Source of the DNA: RGDT01 sp964630925
GTDB taxonomy: Bacteria; Planctomycetota; Planctomycetia; Gemmatales; Gemmataceae
Direction: 5' to 3'
Assembly (NCBI GenBank): GCA_964630925.1
Contig: CAZVZK010000087.1
Location: 1 to 41,347, forward strand
DNA: 41,347 nt
Shown here: piece after piece, positions 30,683 through 37,534 of the stretch
How the letters are laid out: each line of letters opens with the position of its first letter
Numbering within the stretch: position 1 is the first letter of the stretch
Translations under genes and position numbers: made by a program
Notes under the pieces: model-generated
The model's input: only the letters and a program-made list of their open reading frames with translations
Databases searched by the model: none
Told to the model about the DNA's origin: nothing

Positions 30683-30717
30683 AGTTGGCTGGACCAACTT
30701 CGGACCCCAGGATCCTG
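30683..30717. repeat. Two small palindromes upstream of the GYF_2 gene
   Basis: AGTTGG-CTGGA-CCAACT (30683-30699) and the perfect 10-bp palindrome CAGGATCCTG (30708-30717) lie 29-63 nt before the ATG at 30746. They could be operator sites or chance. Confidence 0.4.
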
Positions 30718-30745
30718 TCGGCAACCTCGCGGATGGGGGCGCGGC

Positions 30746-31015
30746 ATGAACGGACGCTGGTACTTCACTCGGGGCGGCCAGCCCGGCGGCCCCGTCGAAT
30801 TGACCCGGCTGCGTGAGATGGCGGCGTCCGGCGAGATCTCCCCCGCCGACATCGTGTGGTCCTCCGGCGTCGCGGGCCGGCCCGCCGGCCTCGTCGAGGG
30901 CCTCTTCCCCCAGGAGGCGCCCTCCGTCGGCCACAAGCGTTGGCTGCCGCTGCTCGCCGCCTTCGGGACCAGCGCCCTACTGCTCGCGTGCCTCGCCGCC
31001 GCCGTCTGGCGTTGA
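30746..31015 (+). CDS. GYF_2-domain membrane protein
   Basis: An 89-residue protein made of one GYF_2 domain (about 4-55: RWYFTRGGQPGGPVELTRLR, then EMAASGEISPADIVWSSGV) and one C-terminal membrane helix (LPLLAAFGTSALLLACLAAA). GYF_2 domains are thought to bind proline-rich or other short peptides, and in planctomycetes they are widely attached to membrane segments. The domain faces the cytosol if the helix is a tail anchor. Its 3' end overlaps the convergent SRPBCC gene by 39 nt. Confidence 0.85.
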   Translation: MNGRWYFTRGGQPGGPVELTRLREMAASGEISPADIVWSSGVAGRPAGLVEGLFPQEAPSVGHKRWLPLLAAFGTSALLLACLAAAVWR

Positions 31016-31441
31016 CAGCAGCGCCAGCACGCGCGCCGGCCGCCCCTCGTAGGCCGCCCGCAGCTCGGCCTCGACACGCGCCGACGTCAGTGTCAGACCG
31101 AGCAGGCCGCCCGGCGGCTCGAATTCCACCACCTCACGCACCTCCGTGCCGCCACCCACGGCGCGGAAGTGCCGGTCCAGGCGCCACGACGCGAACGGGC
31201 CCTTCTTCTGGACTTCGACGAGGCGCTCGCCGTCCACGCGCTCAGTTACCTCGGTGACGATCCGCTGCGACAGCCCCCACCGCCGCGCCTCCACGGTGTA
31301 CGTCCCGTCCGCCGACACCTCGATGAGGCGCAGGCCGGAGCCGGGCGGCGCGACGGAAAGCACCTTCGCCGGGTCGGCGAAGAACGCAAACACCTCGGCC
31401 ACGGGCCGGGGGTATTGCTCGACCACCTCGACGCGCGGCAT
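30977..31441 (-). CDS. SRPBCC family protein
   Basis: A 154-residue START-like (SRPBCC/polyketide cyclase-dehydrase) protein. It has a helix-grip fold with a hydrophobic pocket for lipids or small ligands, and no specific ligand can be inferred. The family pattern is visible: MPRVEVVEQYPRPVAEVFAF (first strand and helix), FFADPAKVLSVAPPG, TEVREVVEFEPPGGLLG and a C-terminal helix (RVEAELRAAYEGRPARVLAL). It is cytosolic. The gene follows the YbaK-like gene by 3 nt on the minus strand, so both probably share a transcript. Confidence 0.87.
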   Translation of the reverse strand: MPRVEVVEQYPRPVAEVFAFFADPAKVLSVAPPGSGLRLIEVSADGTYTVEARRWGLSQRIVTEVTERVDGERLVEVQKKGPFASWRLDRHFRAVGGGTEVREVVEFEPPGGLLGLTLTSARVEAELRAAYEGRPARVLALLSTPDGGGEAREQ

Positions 31442-31444
31442 GGG

Positions 31445-31900
31445 TCAACCCCGCGTGGCGAAGGACCCGCGCTCGCCGCCGGCCAGGCGGGCGAAGTCGC
31501 GGGCGCTCAGCTTGACGGCGTCCATGTGCGAGCCGGCCTCGGCGACGATCCAGCCGCTGGGCTCGATGCTCTCGTCGAGGAGCGTCGGCACGCCGTACAG
31601 GGTGCCGAAGGGCGACACGACGCCCCACTCGCAATCGACGAAGGTGGCGACGATCTCCTCCGTCGTGGCCAGGCGCACCGGCCCTCCGCGCATCCGGGCG
31701 AGGCGGCCCAGGTCGATGTGGTGCGTGGCCGGGAGGACGGCGATGAACAGGCCGCCGGGGCCGTGCAGCAGGACGGCCTTGGCCACCTGCGCCCCCGAGA
31801 CGTGCAGGTATTTGGCCAGCTTCTGGGCGCTGTACGCCGGCGCGTGCGGCAGCGTCTCGAATGGCACGTGCTGATCGGCCAGGTATTCCGCGACGCCCAT
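31445..31900 (-). CDS. YbaK/ProX-type aminoacyl-tRNA deacylase
   Basis: A 151-residue protein of the YbaK/EbsC/ProX family, whose members hydrolyse mischarged aminoacyl-tRNA such as Ala- or Cys-tRNA(Pro). Typical segments are YSAQKLAKYLHVSGAQVAKA with the conserved Lys, VLPATHHIDLGRLARM, CEWGVVSPFGTLYGVPTLLD and GSHMDAVKLSARDFARL. The length is that of free-standing deacylases. The ATG is preceded by AGGGGGG and an extended -10 box at 31928-31936. It is cotranscribed with the SRPBCC gene. Confidence 0.92.
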   Translation of the reverse strand: MGVAEYLADQHVPFETLPHAPAYSAQKLAKYLHVSGAQVAKAVLLHGPGGLFIAVLPATHHIDLGRLARMRGGPVRLATTEEIVATFVDCEWGVVSPFGTLYGVPTLLDESIEPSGWIVAEAGSHMDAVKLSARDFARLAGGERGSFATRG

Positions 31901-31927
31901 GACGCACCCCCCTCTCGATCCCCTCGC

Positions 31928-31936
31928 ACTATAACA
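31928..31936 (-). promoter_or_regulatory. Extended -10 box of the YbaK-SRPBCC unit
   Basis: On the minus strand, TGT-TATAGT (5 of 6 matches to TATAAT plus the TGn extension) lies about 27 nt before the ATG at 31900. No convincing -35 box is visible, which is acceptable for an extended -10 promoter. Confidence 0.55.
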
Positions 31937-32025
31937 AGGGCGGGGCCGCCGCTCCCAGCCCGCGAAGGCGGGCAAGGGGCGCGGCGTGGCGAAATGGTGC
32001 GGGTTATGACGATTGTGAGGGCGTG

Positions 32026-32850
32026 ATGCTTTCAGGCGGCGAGATCGAGGTCCTGCGGCACGACTTGAAGAGGGGCCGCTTTGCGGCCGCCCTGTTCGAC
32101 TTCGACGGCACCCTGTCGCTGATCCGCGAGGGGTGGCCGCAGGTCATGATCCCCTACTTCACCGAGGTGCTGCGCGACACCGGCACTGCGGAGGGCGAGG
32201 ACGAGCTGGCGTCTGCCGTGGAGGAGTTCGTGATGCGCCTCAACGGGCGGCAGACGATCTACCAGGCGATGCAGCTCGCCGACGAGGTGCGGAAGCGTGG
32301 GGGCGTGCCACGCGAGCCGCTGGAGTACAAGCACGAGTACCACGAGCGTCTGATGCGGCGCATCGAGTCGCGGCACGCGGCGCTGGAGTCCGGGGGAGCG
32401 CGGCCCGAGGACTGGGTGGTGCCCGGCAGCCACGCGCTGCTGGAGGAGCTGTCGCGGCGCGGCGTGCGTCTGTATCTGGCGAGCGGCACGGATCTGAAAT
32501 ACGTGCGGCGCGAGGCCGAGCTGACGGGGGTGGCGCGGTACTTCGGCCCGCACATCTACGGCGCGCTGGACGACTACAAGAGTTTCAGCAAGCAGATGAT
32601 CATCGAGCGGATCATCCGCGAGGAGGGGATCGCCGGGGAGGAGCTTCTGGGCTTCGGCGACGGGTACGTGGAGATCGAGGAGGTGCGCAAGGCGGGCGGG
32701 GTGGCCGTGGCGGTGGCGAGCGACGAGGAGAAGCGGCGGGGGGTGAACGCCTGGAAGCGGGACCGCCTGGTGCGGGCCGGCGCGGACGTGGTGATCCCCG
32801 AGTATCGGGAGGCCGGGCGGCTGCTGCGCTGGCTGTTCGCGGAGGCGTAA
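32026..32850 (+). CDS. HAD-family hydrolase (probable phosphatase)
   Basis: A 274-residue haloacid-dehalogenase-type hydrolase with the nucleophile motif in FAAALFDFDGTLSLI, motif II in VRLYLASGTDLKYVRREAEL and motif IV in EELLGFGDGYVEIEEVRKAG. A helical cap lies between motifs I and II (about 45-125). Such enzymes usually dephosphorylate sugar phosphates or nucleotides, and the substrate is unknown. I start at ATG 32026. A GTG one codon earlier is equally in frame. lpxA follows 126 nt downstream and may not be cotranscribed. Confidence 0.9.
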   Translation: MLSGGEIEVLRHDLKRGRFAAALFDFDGTLSLIREGWPQVMIPYFTEVLRDTGTAEGEDELASAVEEFVMRLNGRQTIYQAMQLADEVRKRGGVPREPLEYKHEYHERLMRRIESRHAALESGGARPEDWVVPGSHALLEELSRRGVRLYLASGTDLKYVRREAELTGVARYFGPHIYGALDDYKSFSKQMIIERIIREEGIAGEELLGFGDGYVEIEEVRKAGGVAVAVASDEEKRRGVNAWKRDRLVRAGADVVIPEYREAGRLLRWLFAEA

Positions 32851-32903
32851 CGGGGCCGGCGGCGGGAAGTAAACTGCTCTGGTGTCGCGTGGCGGCCGAT
32901 GAG

Positions 32904-32909
32904 TATAGA
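32904..32909 (+). promoter_or_regulatory. Possible -10 box upstream of lpxA
   Basis: TATAGA lies 68 nt before the lpxA ATG, in a gap of otherwise G/C-rich sequence. No good -35 box is visible. Confidence 0.3.
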
Positions 32910-32976
32910 TGGGGCGGCCGCAGGATGCGCCCACGGCCAACGGAATGGATTCCTCGCCCGACGAGAGGTTGCTGTC

Positions 32977-33777
32977 ATGGCGATCGCGGCCAGCGCGCGC
33001 GTCAACCCGTCCGCCGCCATCGACCCGCGGGCGGAGATCGGCGAGGGGGCGGAGGTCGGCCCGTTCGTGTACATCGACGGGCCGGCCAGCATCGGCGCCG
33101 GCTGCGTCATCGGCGCCGGGGCGCATGTCCTGGGCCGGGTGACGATGGGGAAGAATAACGTCCTGCACAGCCACGCGGTCATCGGCGGCGAGCCGCAGCA
33201 CGTCAAGTACGCCGGGGAGCCGACCGGGGTGGAGATCGGGGACGGCAACACGTTCCGCGAGGGCGTGACCATCCACCGGGCGATGTCCGGCGTGACGCGG
33301 ATCGGGCACGGCAACTACTTCATGGCCAACAGCCACGTCGGCCACGACTGCACCGTGGGCAGCAACTGCATGTTCGCCAACGGGGCGCTGCTTGGCGGGC
33401 ACGTCGTCGTCGAGGACCGGGCGTTGATCAGCGGCAACTCGGGGGTGCATCAGTTCGTGCGGATCGGGCGGCTGGCGCTCTTGAGCGGCGCCTCGGGGCT
33501 GAGCATGGACGCTCCGCCGTTCACGATCCACCAGCGGATCAACACGGTGTGCGGCGTGAACGTCATCGGCATGCGTCGGGCGGGGATCTGCAACGGCTCC
33601 ATCGACGCGGTGCGCAAGGCGTTCGCGATCCTGTACCGCAGCGGGCAGGTGGTGCGCAACAGCCTGGAGCAGATGGAGCGCCAGCTCGGCGGCGTGCCCG
33701 AGGTCATGGAGATGGTGGCGTTCATCCGCGCCGGCAAGCGTGGCATCTCGCTGACCCTCGACCGCGAGGCCGCGTAG
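32977..33777 (+). CDS. lpxA: Acyl-ACP--UDP-N-acetylglucosamine O-acyltransferase
   Basis: A 266-residue LpxA, which makes the first committed step of lipid A synthesis in the cytosol by moving a hydroxyacyl chain onto UDP-GlcNAc. The left-handed beta-helix hexapeptide repeats fill residues 8-190 (IGEGAEVGPFVYI; IGAGCVIGAGAHVLG). The catalytic histidine is His123 in SHVGHDCTVG. IGGEPQHVKYAGE and SGVHQFVRIGRLALLSGASG are typical of the family, followed by the helical C-terminal domain. GAGAGG precedes the ATG. The other lpx genes are not in the window. This supports a Gram-negative-type outer membrane. Confidence 0.95.
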   Translation: MAIAASARVNPSAAIDPRAEIGEGAEVGPFVYIDGPASIGAGCVIGAGAHVLGRVTMGKNNVLHSHAVIGGEPQHVKYAGEPTGVEIGDGNTFREGVTIHRAMSGVTRIGHGNYFMANSHVGHDCTVGSNCMFANGALLGGHVVVEDRALISGNSGVHQFVRIGRLALLSGASGLSMDAPPFTIHQRINTVCGVNVIGMRRAGICNGSIDAVRKAFAILYRSGQVVRNSLEQMERQLGGVPEVMEMVAFIRAGKRGISLTLDREAA

Positions 33778-33869
33778 GCCCGTGGAGCCTGTCGGCCTGG
33801 CGTCGCCCCCTGGATTTGAGGGGTCGGAGGGGATGTGCCGTAAGGGGCGTGGCGGGGGGCGGGGGGGGA

Positions 33870-33878
33870 TGATATAAT
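33870..33878 (+). promoter_or_regulatory. Extended consensus -10 box of infC
   Basis: TGA-TATAAT is a perfect -10 hexamer with TGn extension. Expected initiation near 33885 gives a leader of about 48 nt to the proposed AUC start at 33933, with GGGAGA as ribosome binding site. The -35 region is a G-run without a match. Confidence 0.65.
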
Positions 33879-33932
33879 GCACGGGGCGCGAAAGTGTCTT
33901 CGCCCCCGACCCACTCAACAGGGAGATTCACT

Positions 33933-34610
33933 ATCCGACATTACGACCGTGAGCCACCGCCGAATCGCGGCCCGCGCATGAACGAGCAGATCGGCGTCAC
34001 CCCCATCCGGGTGGTCGGCCCCGAGGGGGAGGCGTTGGGCCTGATGCCCACCTCGCAGGCCCTGCTCAAGGCACGCGAGGCCGGCCTGGATCTGGTGGAG
34101 GTGGCCCCAGACGAGCGCCCGCCCGTCTGCAAGATCCTCGACTACGGCAAGATGCGCTTCGAGGCGTCGCAGAAGAAGAACAAGGGCGCCAAGGTCCATC
34201 AGCAGAAGCTGAAGGAGATCCGCGTGCGTCCGAAGACGGGCGACCACGACATCGATACGAAGGTGGCGCAGGCCCGCAAGTTCCTCGAACACAACGACAA
34301 GGTGCAGGTCACCGTCCAGTTCCGGGGCCGCGAGATGCAGCACCAGCAGGAGGGCCGCCGCGTCCTCGACCAGGTGCTGGAGAAGCTGGCCGACGTGGGC
34401 AAGGTCGAGCGGCCCCCCACGATGGACGGCAAGAAGATGACCGCCATGCTCATGCCCATCAAGGGGCCGGGCAAGGGTCAGTCCAAGCCGGCGGCGCCGA
34501 AGCCCGCCGCCGCGCCGAAGCCCCCTTCCGCGCCGAGGCCCGCCGCGGCGAAGCCGCCGGAGGCGAAGCCGCCGGAGCAGAAGCCGCCGGAGCAGAAGCC
34601 GCCGGCGTGA
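33933..34610 (+). CDS. infC: Translation initiation factor IF-3, probable AUC start
   Basis: A 225-residue IF-3, which binds the 30S subunit and proofreads start-codon choice. The N-domain begins RHYDREPPPNRGPRMNEQIG, and the linker and C-domain are typical (KKNKGAKVHQQKLKEIRVRP, then KTGDHDIDTKVAQARKFLEH, then RGREMQHQQEGRRVLDQVLE). I start at ATC 33933 because GGGAGA lies 6 nt upstream and the IF-3 N-terminus begins there. The first in-frame ATG (33978) would cut conserved residues, and the upstream GTG (33894) has no binding site. Rare start codons are a known autoregulatory feature of infC. The C-terminus has an extra Pro/Lys/Ala tail of about 47 residues. Confidence 0.9.
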   Translation: MRHYDREPPPNRGPRMNEQIGVTPIRVVGPEGEALGLMPTSQALLKAREAGLDLVEVAPDERPPVCKILDYGKMRFEASQKKNKGAKVHQQKLKEIRVRPKTGDHDIDTKVAQARKFLEHNDKVQVTVQFRGREMQHQQEGRRVLDQVLEKLADVGKVERPPTMDGKKMTAMLMPIKGPGKGQSKPAAPKPAAAPKPPSAPRPAAAKPPEAKPPEQKPPEQKPPA

Positions 34611-34730
34611 CCGGCGTGGCGTTGTCGGGGTGACCGTGAGCCGCCTTGCCCGGCCCGGCCGTGGTCTGTACGCTGGAACAGCGAAGGCCCTGCCGCGCGC
34701 CGCCCGGCGGCCAAACCGGGAGTGCCGCGA

Positions 34731-35066
34731 ATGCCCGAACCGAGCCCCGACGCCCGCCGCTCACCCCGCCTATCGCCCAAGGGGGCGACCCGGCTGGAGG
34801 CGTTCCGCGAGCCGGGCGGCAAGGGCCCCGACATCGCCGTCCGCGTCCTCGACATCTCCGCCAACGGGGCGCGCATCGTCCTCCGCGAGCGTCTCCCCAT
34901 CGGGCACGCACTGGGGTTCGCCCTGTACGGCCCGCACCTGATGCCGGTGGCCGGGACCGCCGTCGTCGTCTGGGCCATCGACGCCGGCGACGGCACGTTC
35001 ACCACGGGCATCAACTTTCAGAACCCCGCCGGGCCCGACAACGTCGCCGCCCTCGCCCGCGGCTGA
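34731..35066 (+). CDS. PilZ-domain protein
   Basis: A 111-residue protein consisting of one PilZ domain, the common receptor for cyclic di-GMP. Both binding motifs are present: RxxxR (Arg9-Arg13 in DARRSPRLSP) and DxSxxG (Asp41-Gly46 in VLDISANGARIVL), followed by beta strands ending with TFTTGINFQNP. GGGAG lies 8 nt before the ATG. A GTG at 34722 is an alternative. It may link c-di-GMP to surface or motility behaviour, but nothing nearby shows its partner. It converges on truD across a long hairpin. Confidence 0.88.
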   Translation: MPEPSPDARRSPRLSPKGATRLEAFREPGGKGPDIAVRVLDISANGARIVLRERLPIGHALGFALYGPHLMPVAGTAVVVWAIDAGDGTFTTGINFQNPAGPDNVAALARG

Positions 35067-35072
35067 CGGGGT

Positions 35073-35210
35073 AGAGGAAGCAGGTGTCTCGCGAAGGCGC
35101 GAAGGGCGCGAAGGAAGACAAGTAGAGATCAGAGGAGCAGGCAAGGCAGGCAGCCCTACGCTGCGTTCCTGCCCCTCTTGTTGTCTTGCTTCGCGACGCC
35201 CTCTTCCTCT
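35073..35210. repeat. About 138-nt imperfect hairpin between the PilZ gene and truD
   Basis: The outer arms AGAGGAAG (35073-35080) and CTTCCTCT (35203-35210) and several inner blocks pair (GCGAAG with CTTCGC, AAGACAA with TTGTCTT, GCAGG with CCTGC, CAGC-CCTAC-GCTG at the tip). The 5' arm also holds three tandem GCGCGAAG-type units (35091-35113) that stay unpaired. It lies exactly between two convergent genes, so it may be a bidirectional terminator or a mobile palindromic element. It shares GAAGACAAGT (35114-35123) with the hairpin at 38098. Confidence 0.7.
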
Positions 35211-35214
35211 GCCC

Positions 35215-36369
35215 TCAACCCAGGGCCGCCTTGACGATCAGCGTGGCATACGCCCCACGCGGCAGGGCGAAGTCGAGGAGCATCTTCCGCCGCCCCTTGT
35301 GCCGCTCGTCGTCCGACCACTCGTGGCGCATCTCGCTCGGACGGAGGCACGCCGGCCTGTCGCCGCGCGAGAAGAACATCTCGCGTACGCCGCGGATCTG
35401 CATGTCGCGCAGGGTGATGCCGTCCTCGGCCAGGACCTCCTCGACGAGGGGCAGGCGCGGGTCGCCCTCCGCCGGCTTCCAGCGCGATGACGGCAGCGGA
35501 AGCTCCAGGGCCGAGAATGCGGCGGGGTCGGCCATCTTGAGCGGCATGGGCAGCGGGCCGAGCTTGAAGAGGAGCGGGCGTGTCTCGGAGGCGTGGCGTT
35601 CGACCCAGCGTGCCAGGACACGGTTCCACAGGTGTGACTGGTAGGCGGAGAGGTACAGGCCGCGCAGCTCGGGGCGGAGGCGGGCGACGGCGCCCTTGAA
35701 GTCGGCGGGGTGGACGCGGAGGTAGTCCACGAGGCTGCGGGCGTGGCCGCGTGGCAGGGCGTCCTTGGCGGCGGCCCAGTCGCCCCACAGGCGGGTGAGC
35801 GTCTCCTTCTCGGCCCGGGCGGCGGCGTCGTCGTGGGCGTAGGGGCCGGTGAGGGCCAGTTTGAGGGCGTCCTCGAACCTGGCTTTGACGAGGAGGCGGG
35901 CGATGAACTCGGCTCCGGGGCCGGGGACGGAGCCGAAGCGCTGGTCGTCGAAGTAGTTGGGGACGCCGACGGCGGGGAGGGCGGCGAGGCGTTCGTCGGC
36001 CTCGGGGCGCAGGGCGGGGGCGATGTCGCGCAGGGTGATGCGGAAGCGGTTGGCGGCGATGTCCTCGGAGGCGTAGGGACGTGGGATCTGCCCGAGGTAG
36101 GTGAGGGTGACGGTGTGGTGGTTCAGGCCGCGCCTGGGGCCGTTGAAGATGCTGAGGTATTGTGTGGTCTGGGCGTGGCGGTCCTTGAGGCCGCCGTAGG
36201 AGAGGCGGCGGAGGTCGATCTTCCAGCGTCGGCGGACGGCGGAGAGGGCGTCGGGGGTGGACCAGCCGCTCTTGTCCATGCGGTAGAAGGCGTGCGGGCC
36301 CTCGGCGCCGGGGGCGACTGCGGTGATCTCCTCCACCTGGAAGTCATCGGGCGATTGCTTGAGTTTCAT
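35215..36369 (-). CDS. truD: tRNA pseudouridine(13) synthase TruD
   Basis: A 384-residue TruD, which converts U13 of certain tRNAs to pseudouridine. The start MKLKQSPDDFQVEEI is typical. The catalytic aspartate is Asp63 in YGGLKDRHAQTTQYLSI. Other family segments are NRFRITLRDI, VPNYFDDQRFG and YLSAYQSHLWNRVLARWV. The TruD-specific insertion domain lies around 150-300. No ribosome binding site is obvious before the ATG. Upstream are a predicted promoter and two strong hairpins, one ending 17 nt before the start. Confidence 0.94.
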   Translation of the reverse strand: MKLKQSPDDFQVEEITAVAPGAEGPHAFYRMDKSGWSTPDALSAVRRRWKIDLRRLSYGGLKDRHAQTTQYLSIFNGPRRGLNHHTVTLTYLGQIPRPYASEDIAANRFRITLRDIAPALRPEADERLAALPAVGVPNYFDDQRFGSVPGPGAEFIARLLVKARFEDALKLALTGPYAHDDAAARAEKETLTRLWGDWAAAKDALPRGHARSLVDYLRVHPADFKGAVARLRPELRGLYLSAYQSHLWNRVLARWVERHASETRPLLFKLGPLPMPLKMADPAAFSALELPLPSSRWKPAEGDPRLPLVEEVLAEDGITLRDMQIRGVREMFFSRGDRPACLRPSEMRHEWSDDERHKGRRKMLLDFALPRGAYATLIVKAALG

Positions 36370-36386
36370 GGGTGGCAACGCGAAAT

Positions 36387-36503
36387 CGCTCCGGGGTGTC
36401 GATGCACCTCGGAGCGTTGGTTGTGTGCGAATGAAAGTGGCCGGCGGGGGGTCTCGGAGCCGTCGCCCAGTCAGCTCCAAAACCCAACTACCCGCCGGCC
36501 ACT
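36387..36503 (-). promoter_or_regulatory. Two stem-loops in the truD leader
   Basis: CGCTCCGGGGTG (36387-36398) pairs with 36405-36416 around a 6-nt loop with one G-T pair. Further upstream 36436-36448 pairs exactly with 36491-36503, with an inner GGAGC/GCTCC stem (36456-36460 with 36474-36478). On the minus strand these would form most of a leader of about 130 nt, with the smaller stem ending 17 nt before the start codon. Confidence 0.55.
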
Positions 36504-36534
36504 ATTATGTTAGGCGCGGGAGCGCAGATGGCAA
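36504..36534 (-). promoter_or_regulatory. Candidate promoter of truD
   Basis: On the minus strand, TTGCCA (36534-36529) and CATAAT (36509-36504) lie 19 nt apart. The overlapping TAACAT gives a 16-nt spacer. Initiation would fall inside the outer arm of the adjacent 13-bp stem, so that inverted repeat may act on the DNA rather than the RNA. Confidence 0.45.
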
Positions 36535-36676
36535 CACCCTCTTCACATTTTTTTCTCGGGGCCTTCCTCGGTGGTCAGACCATGCGGAGGGCTGGTGTCG
36601 TCGAACGCGCTTCCAGCGTACTCCGGACAGCCCCCGCAGCGGGTGGGGCCATCCGACGACGGAGGGAGCACGGAGC

Positions 36677-36697
36677 GAGCACGCTTCCGGCGTGCTC
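36677..36697 (-). terminator. Hairpin directly after the sugar-isomerase-like gene
   Basis: GAGCACGC-TTCCG-GCGTGCTC is an 8-bp stem with a 5-nt loop that starts at the stop codon. No T-tract follows on the minus strand, so it may need a factor or only protect the 3' end. Confidence 0.45.
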
Positions 36698-37530
36698 TAC
36701 GACAAGACGCCCGCGTCGCGGAGGACCTTGCGGAACGCCTCCACGGCCTTGGGGAACAGCTCCGGGCCGGTCTGGCCGCCGGTCGGGCCGCCGCCGAGGA
36801 GGTGCGGCTCCATCGTCGCGAACCCGTCGTAGCCCTTGGCGTCGGCGATCACCTCGGGCCAGCGGCCGTCGCCCTCGCCGGCCATGCATCCGTGCAGCTT
36901 CTGGCCGGCCTTCCAGTCCTTGATGTGGAAGTGGACCGTGACGGCCTTCGTCTTCTGCCAACCCTCCCACGGGCAGTAGCCGCCGTAGACGTAGTTGGCG
37001 GCGTCGTAGACGCCACGCAGGGCGGGCGAGGGCGCCTCGCGGAAGATGCGGGCGACGCGGTCCGGGGCGTCGCCGTAGATCCGGTGCTCGTTCTCGTGGA
37101 CGAGGCGGACGCCGGCTTTCTCGGCGATCTCGGCCTTGCGGCGCATGCGGGCGAAGACCTCGGCGTGCCATTTTTCCTCGACGCCGTCCCACGTCGGGCC
37201 GTCGCCGGGGGGGTAGTAGCTGAAGACGCGGATGTTCTGCGTGCCGAAGAACTTCGCGAGATGCACGGCCCGGGCGAACTTCGCGAGGTGCTCGTCGAAA
37301 TCGCCGTCGATGCGCACCTTGCCGATGGGCGAGCCGATGGCGCTGAGGGTGACGCCACGCTTCTCCAGCAACGACTTCAGCTCCTGCACCTGGTGGTCGC
37401 TGAGGGCGAGGACGTTGGTGCCGAGGATGCTGCGTAGCTCGAGGTGCTTGACGCCGCACGATTCCAGCACGTCGAGCTGCTGGATGGGGTCGGGGCCGAT
37501 CTCGTCTGCGAAGGCGCTGATGCGGAACAT
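36697..37530 (-). CDS. Sugar phosphate isomerase/epimerase-like TIM-barrel protein
   Basis: A 277-residue protein of the xylose isomerase-like TIM-barrel family (AP endonuclease 2 fold). The N-terminal strand (MFRISAFADEIGPDPIQQLD), VKHLELRSILGTNVLALSDH, VRLVHENEHRIYGDAPDRVA with likely metal-binding Glu and His, LRGVYDAANYVYGGYCPWEG and VHFHIKDWKAG followed by MEPHLLGGG near the end are all typical. These enzymes isomerise or epimerise sugars or inositol derivatives with a divalent metal. The substrate is unknown. It is cytosolic. Its ATG lies 4 nt after the stop of the cobalamin adenosyltransferase gene, so the two are cotranscribed. Confidence 0.9.
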   Translation of the reverse strand: MFRISAFADEIGPDPIQQLDVLESCGVKHLELRSILGTNVLALSDHQVQELKSLLEKRGVTLSAIGSPIGKVRIDGDFDEHLAKFARAVHLAKFFGTQNIRVFSYYPPGDGPTWDGVEEKWHAEVFARMRRKAEIAEKAGVRLVHENEHRIYGDAPDRVARIFREAPSPALRGVYDAANYVYGGYCPWEGWQKTKAVTVHFHIKDWKAGQKLHGCMAGEGDGRWPEVIADAKGYDGFATMEPHLLGGGPTGGQTGPELFPKAVEAFRKVLRDAGVLS

Positions 37531-37534
37531 GCTC

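Larger units (their letters stand above)
36370..36696. other. 327-nt region upstream of truD with hairpins
   Basis: It contains, in order from truD, a 12-bp stem-loop (36387-36416), a 13-bp inverted repeat with an inner stem (36436-36503), a predicted truD promoter (36504-36534), an inverted repeat GTCGTCG/CGACGAC (36597-36603 with 36654-36660) and the hairpin that follows the sugar-isomerase-like gene (36677-36697). No gene is supported. Confidence 0.65.

Noticed and set aside
34500..34610. Possible frameshift or misassembly producing the Pro-rich end of IF-3
   Set aside because: The reading frame is continuous, codons stay strongly G/C-biased, and the KPPE-type units form a regular low-complexity tail, so I treat it as real.
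36437..36502. Intrinsic terminator on the plus strand
   Set aside because: The 12-13-bp stem is followed by TATTATG rather than a T-tract, and no plus-strand gene ends upstream. A role in the truD promoter or leader fits better.
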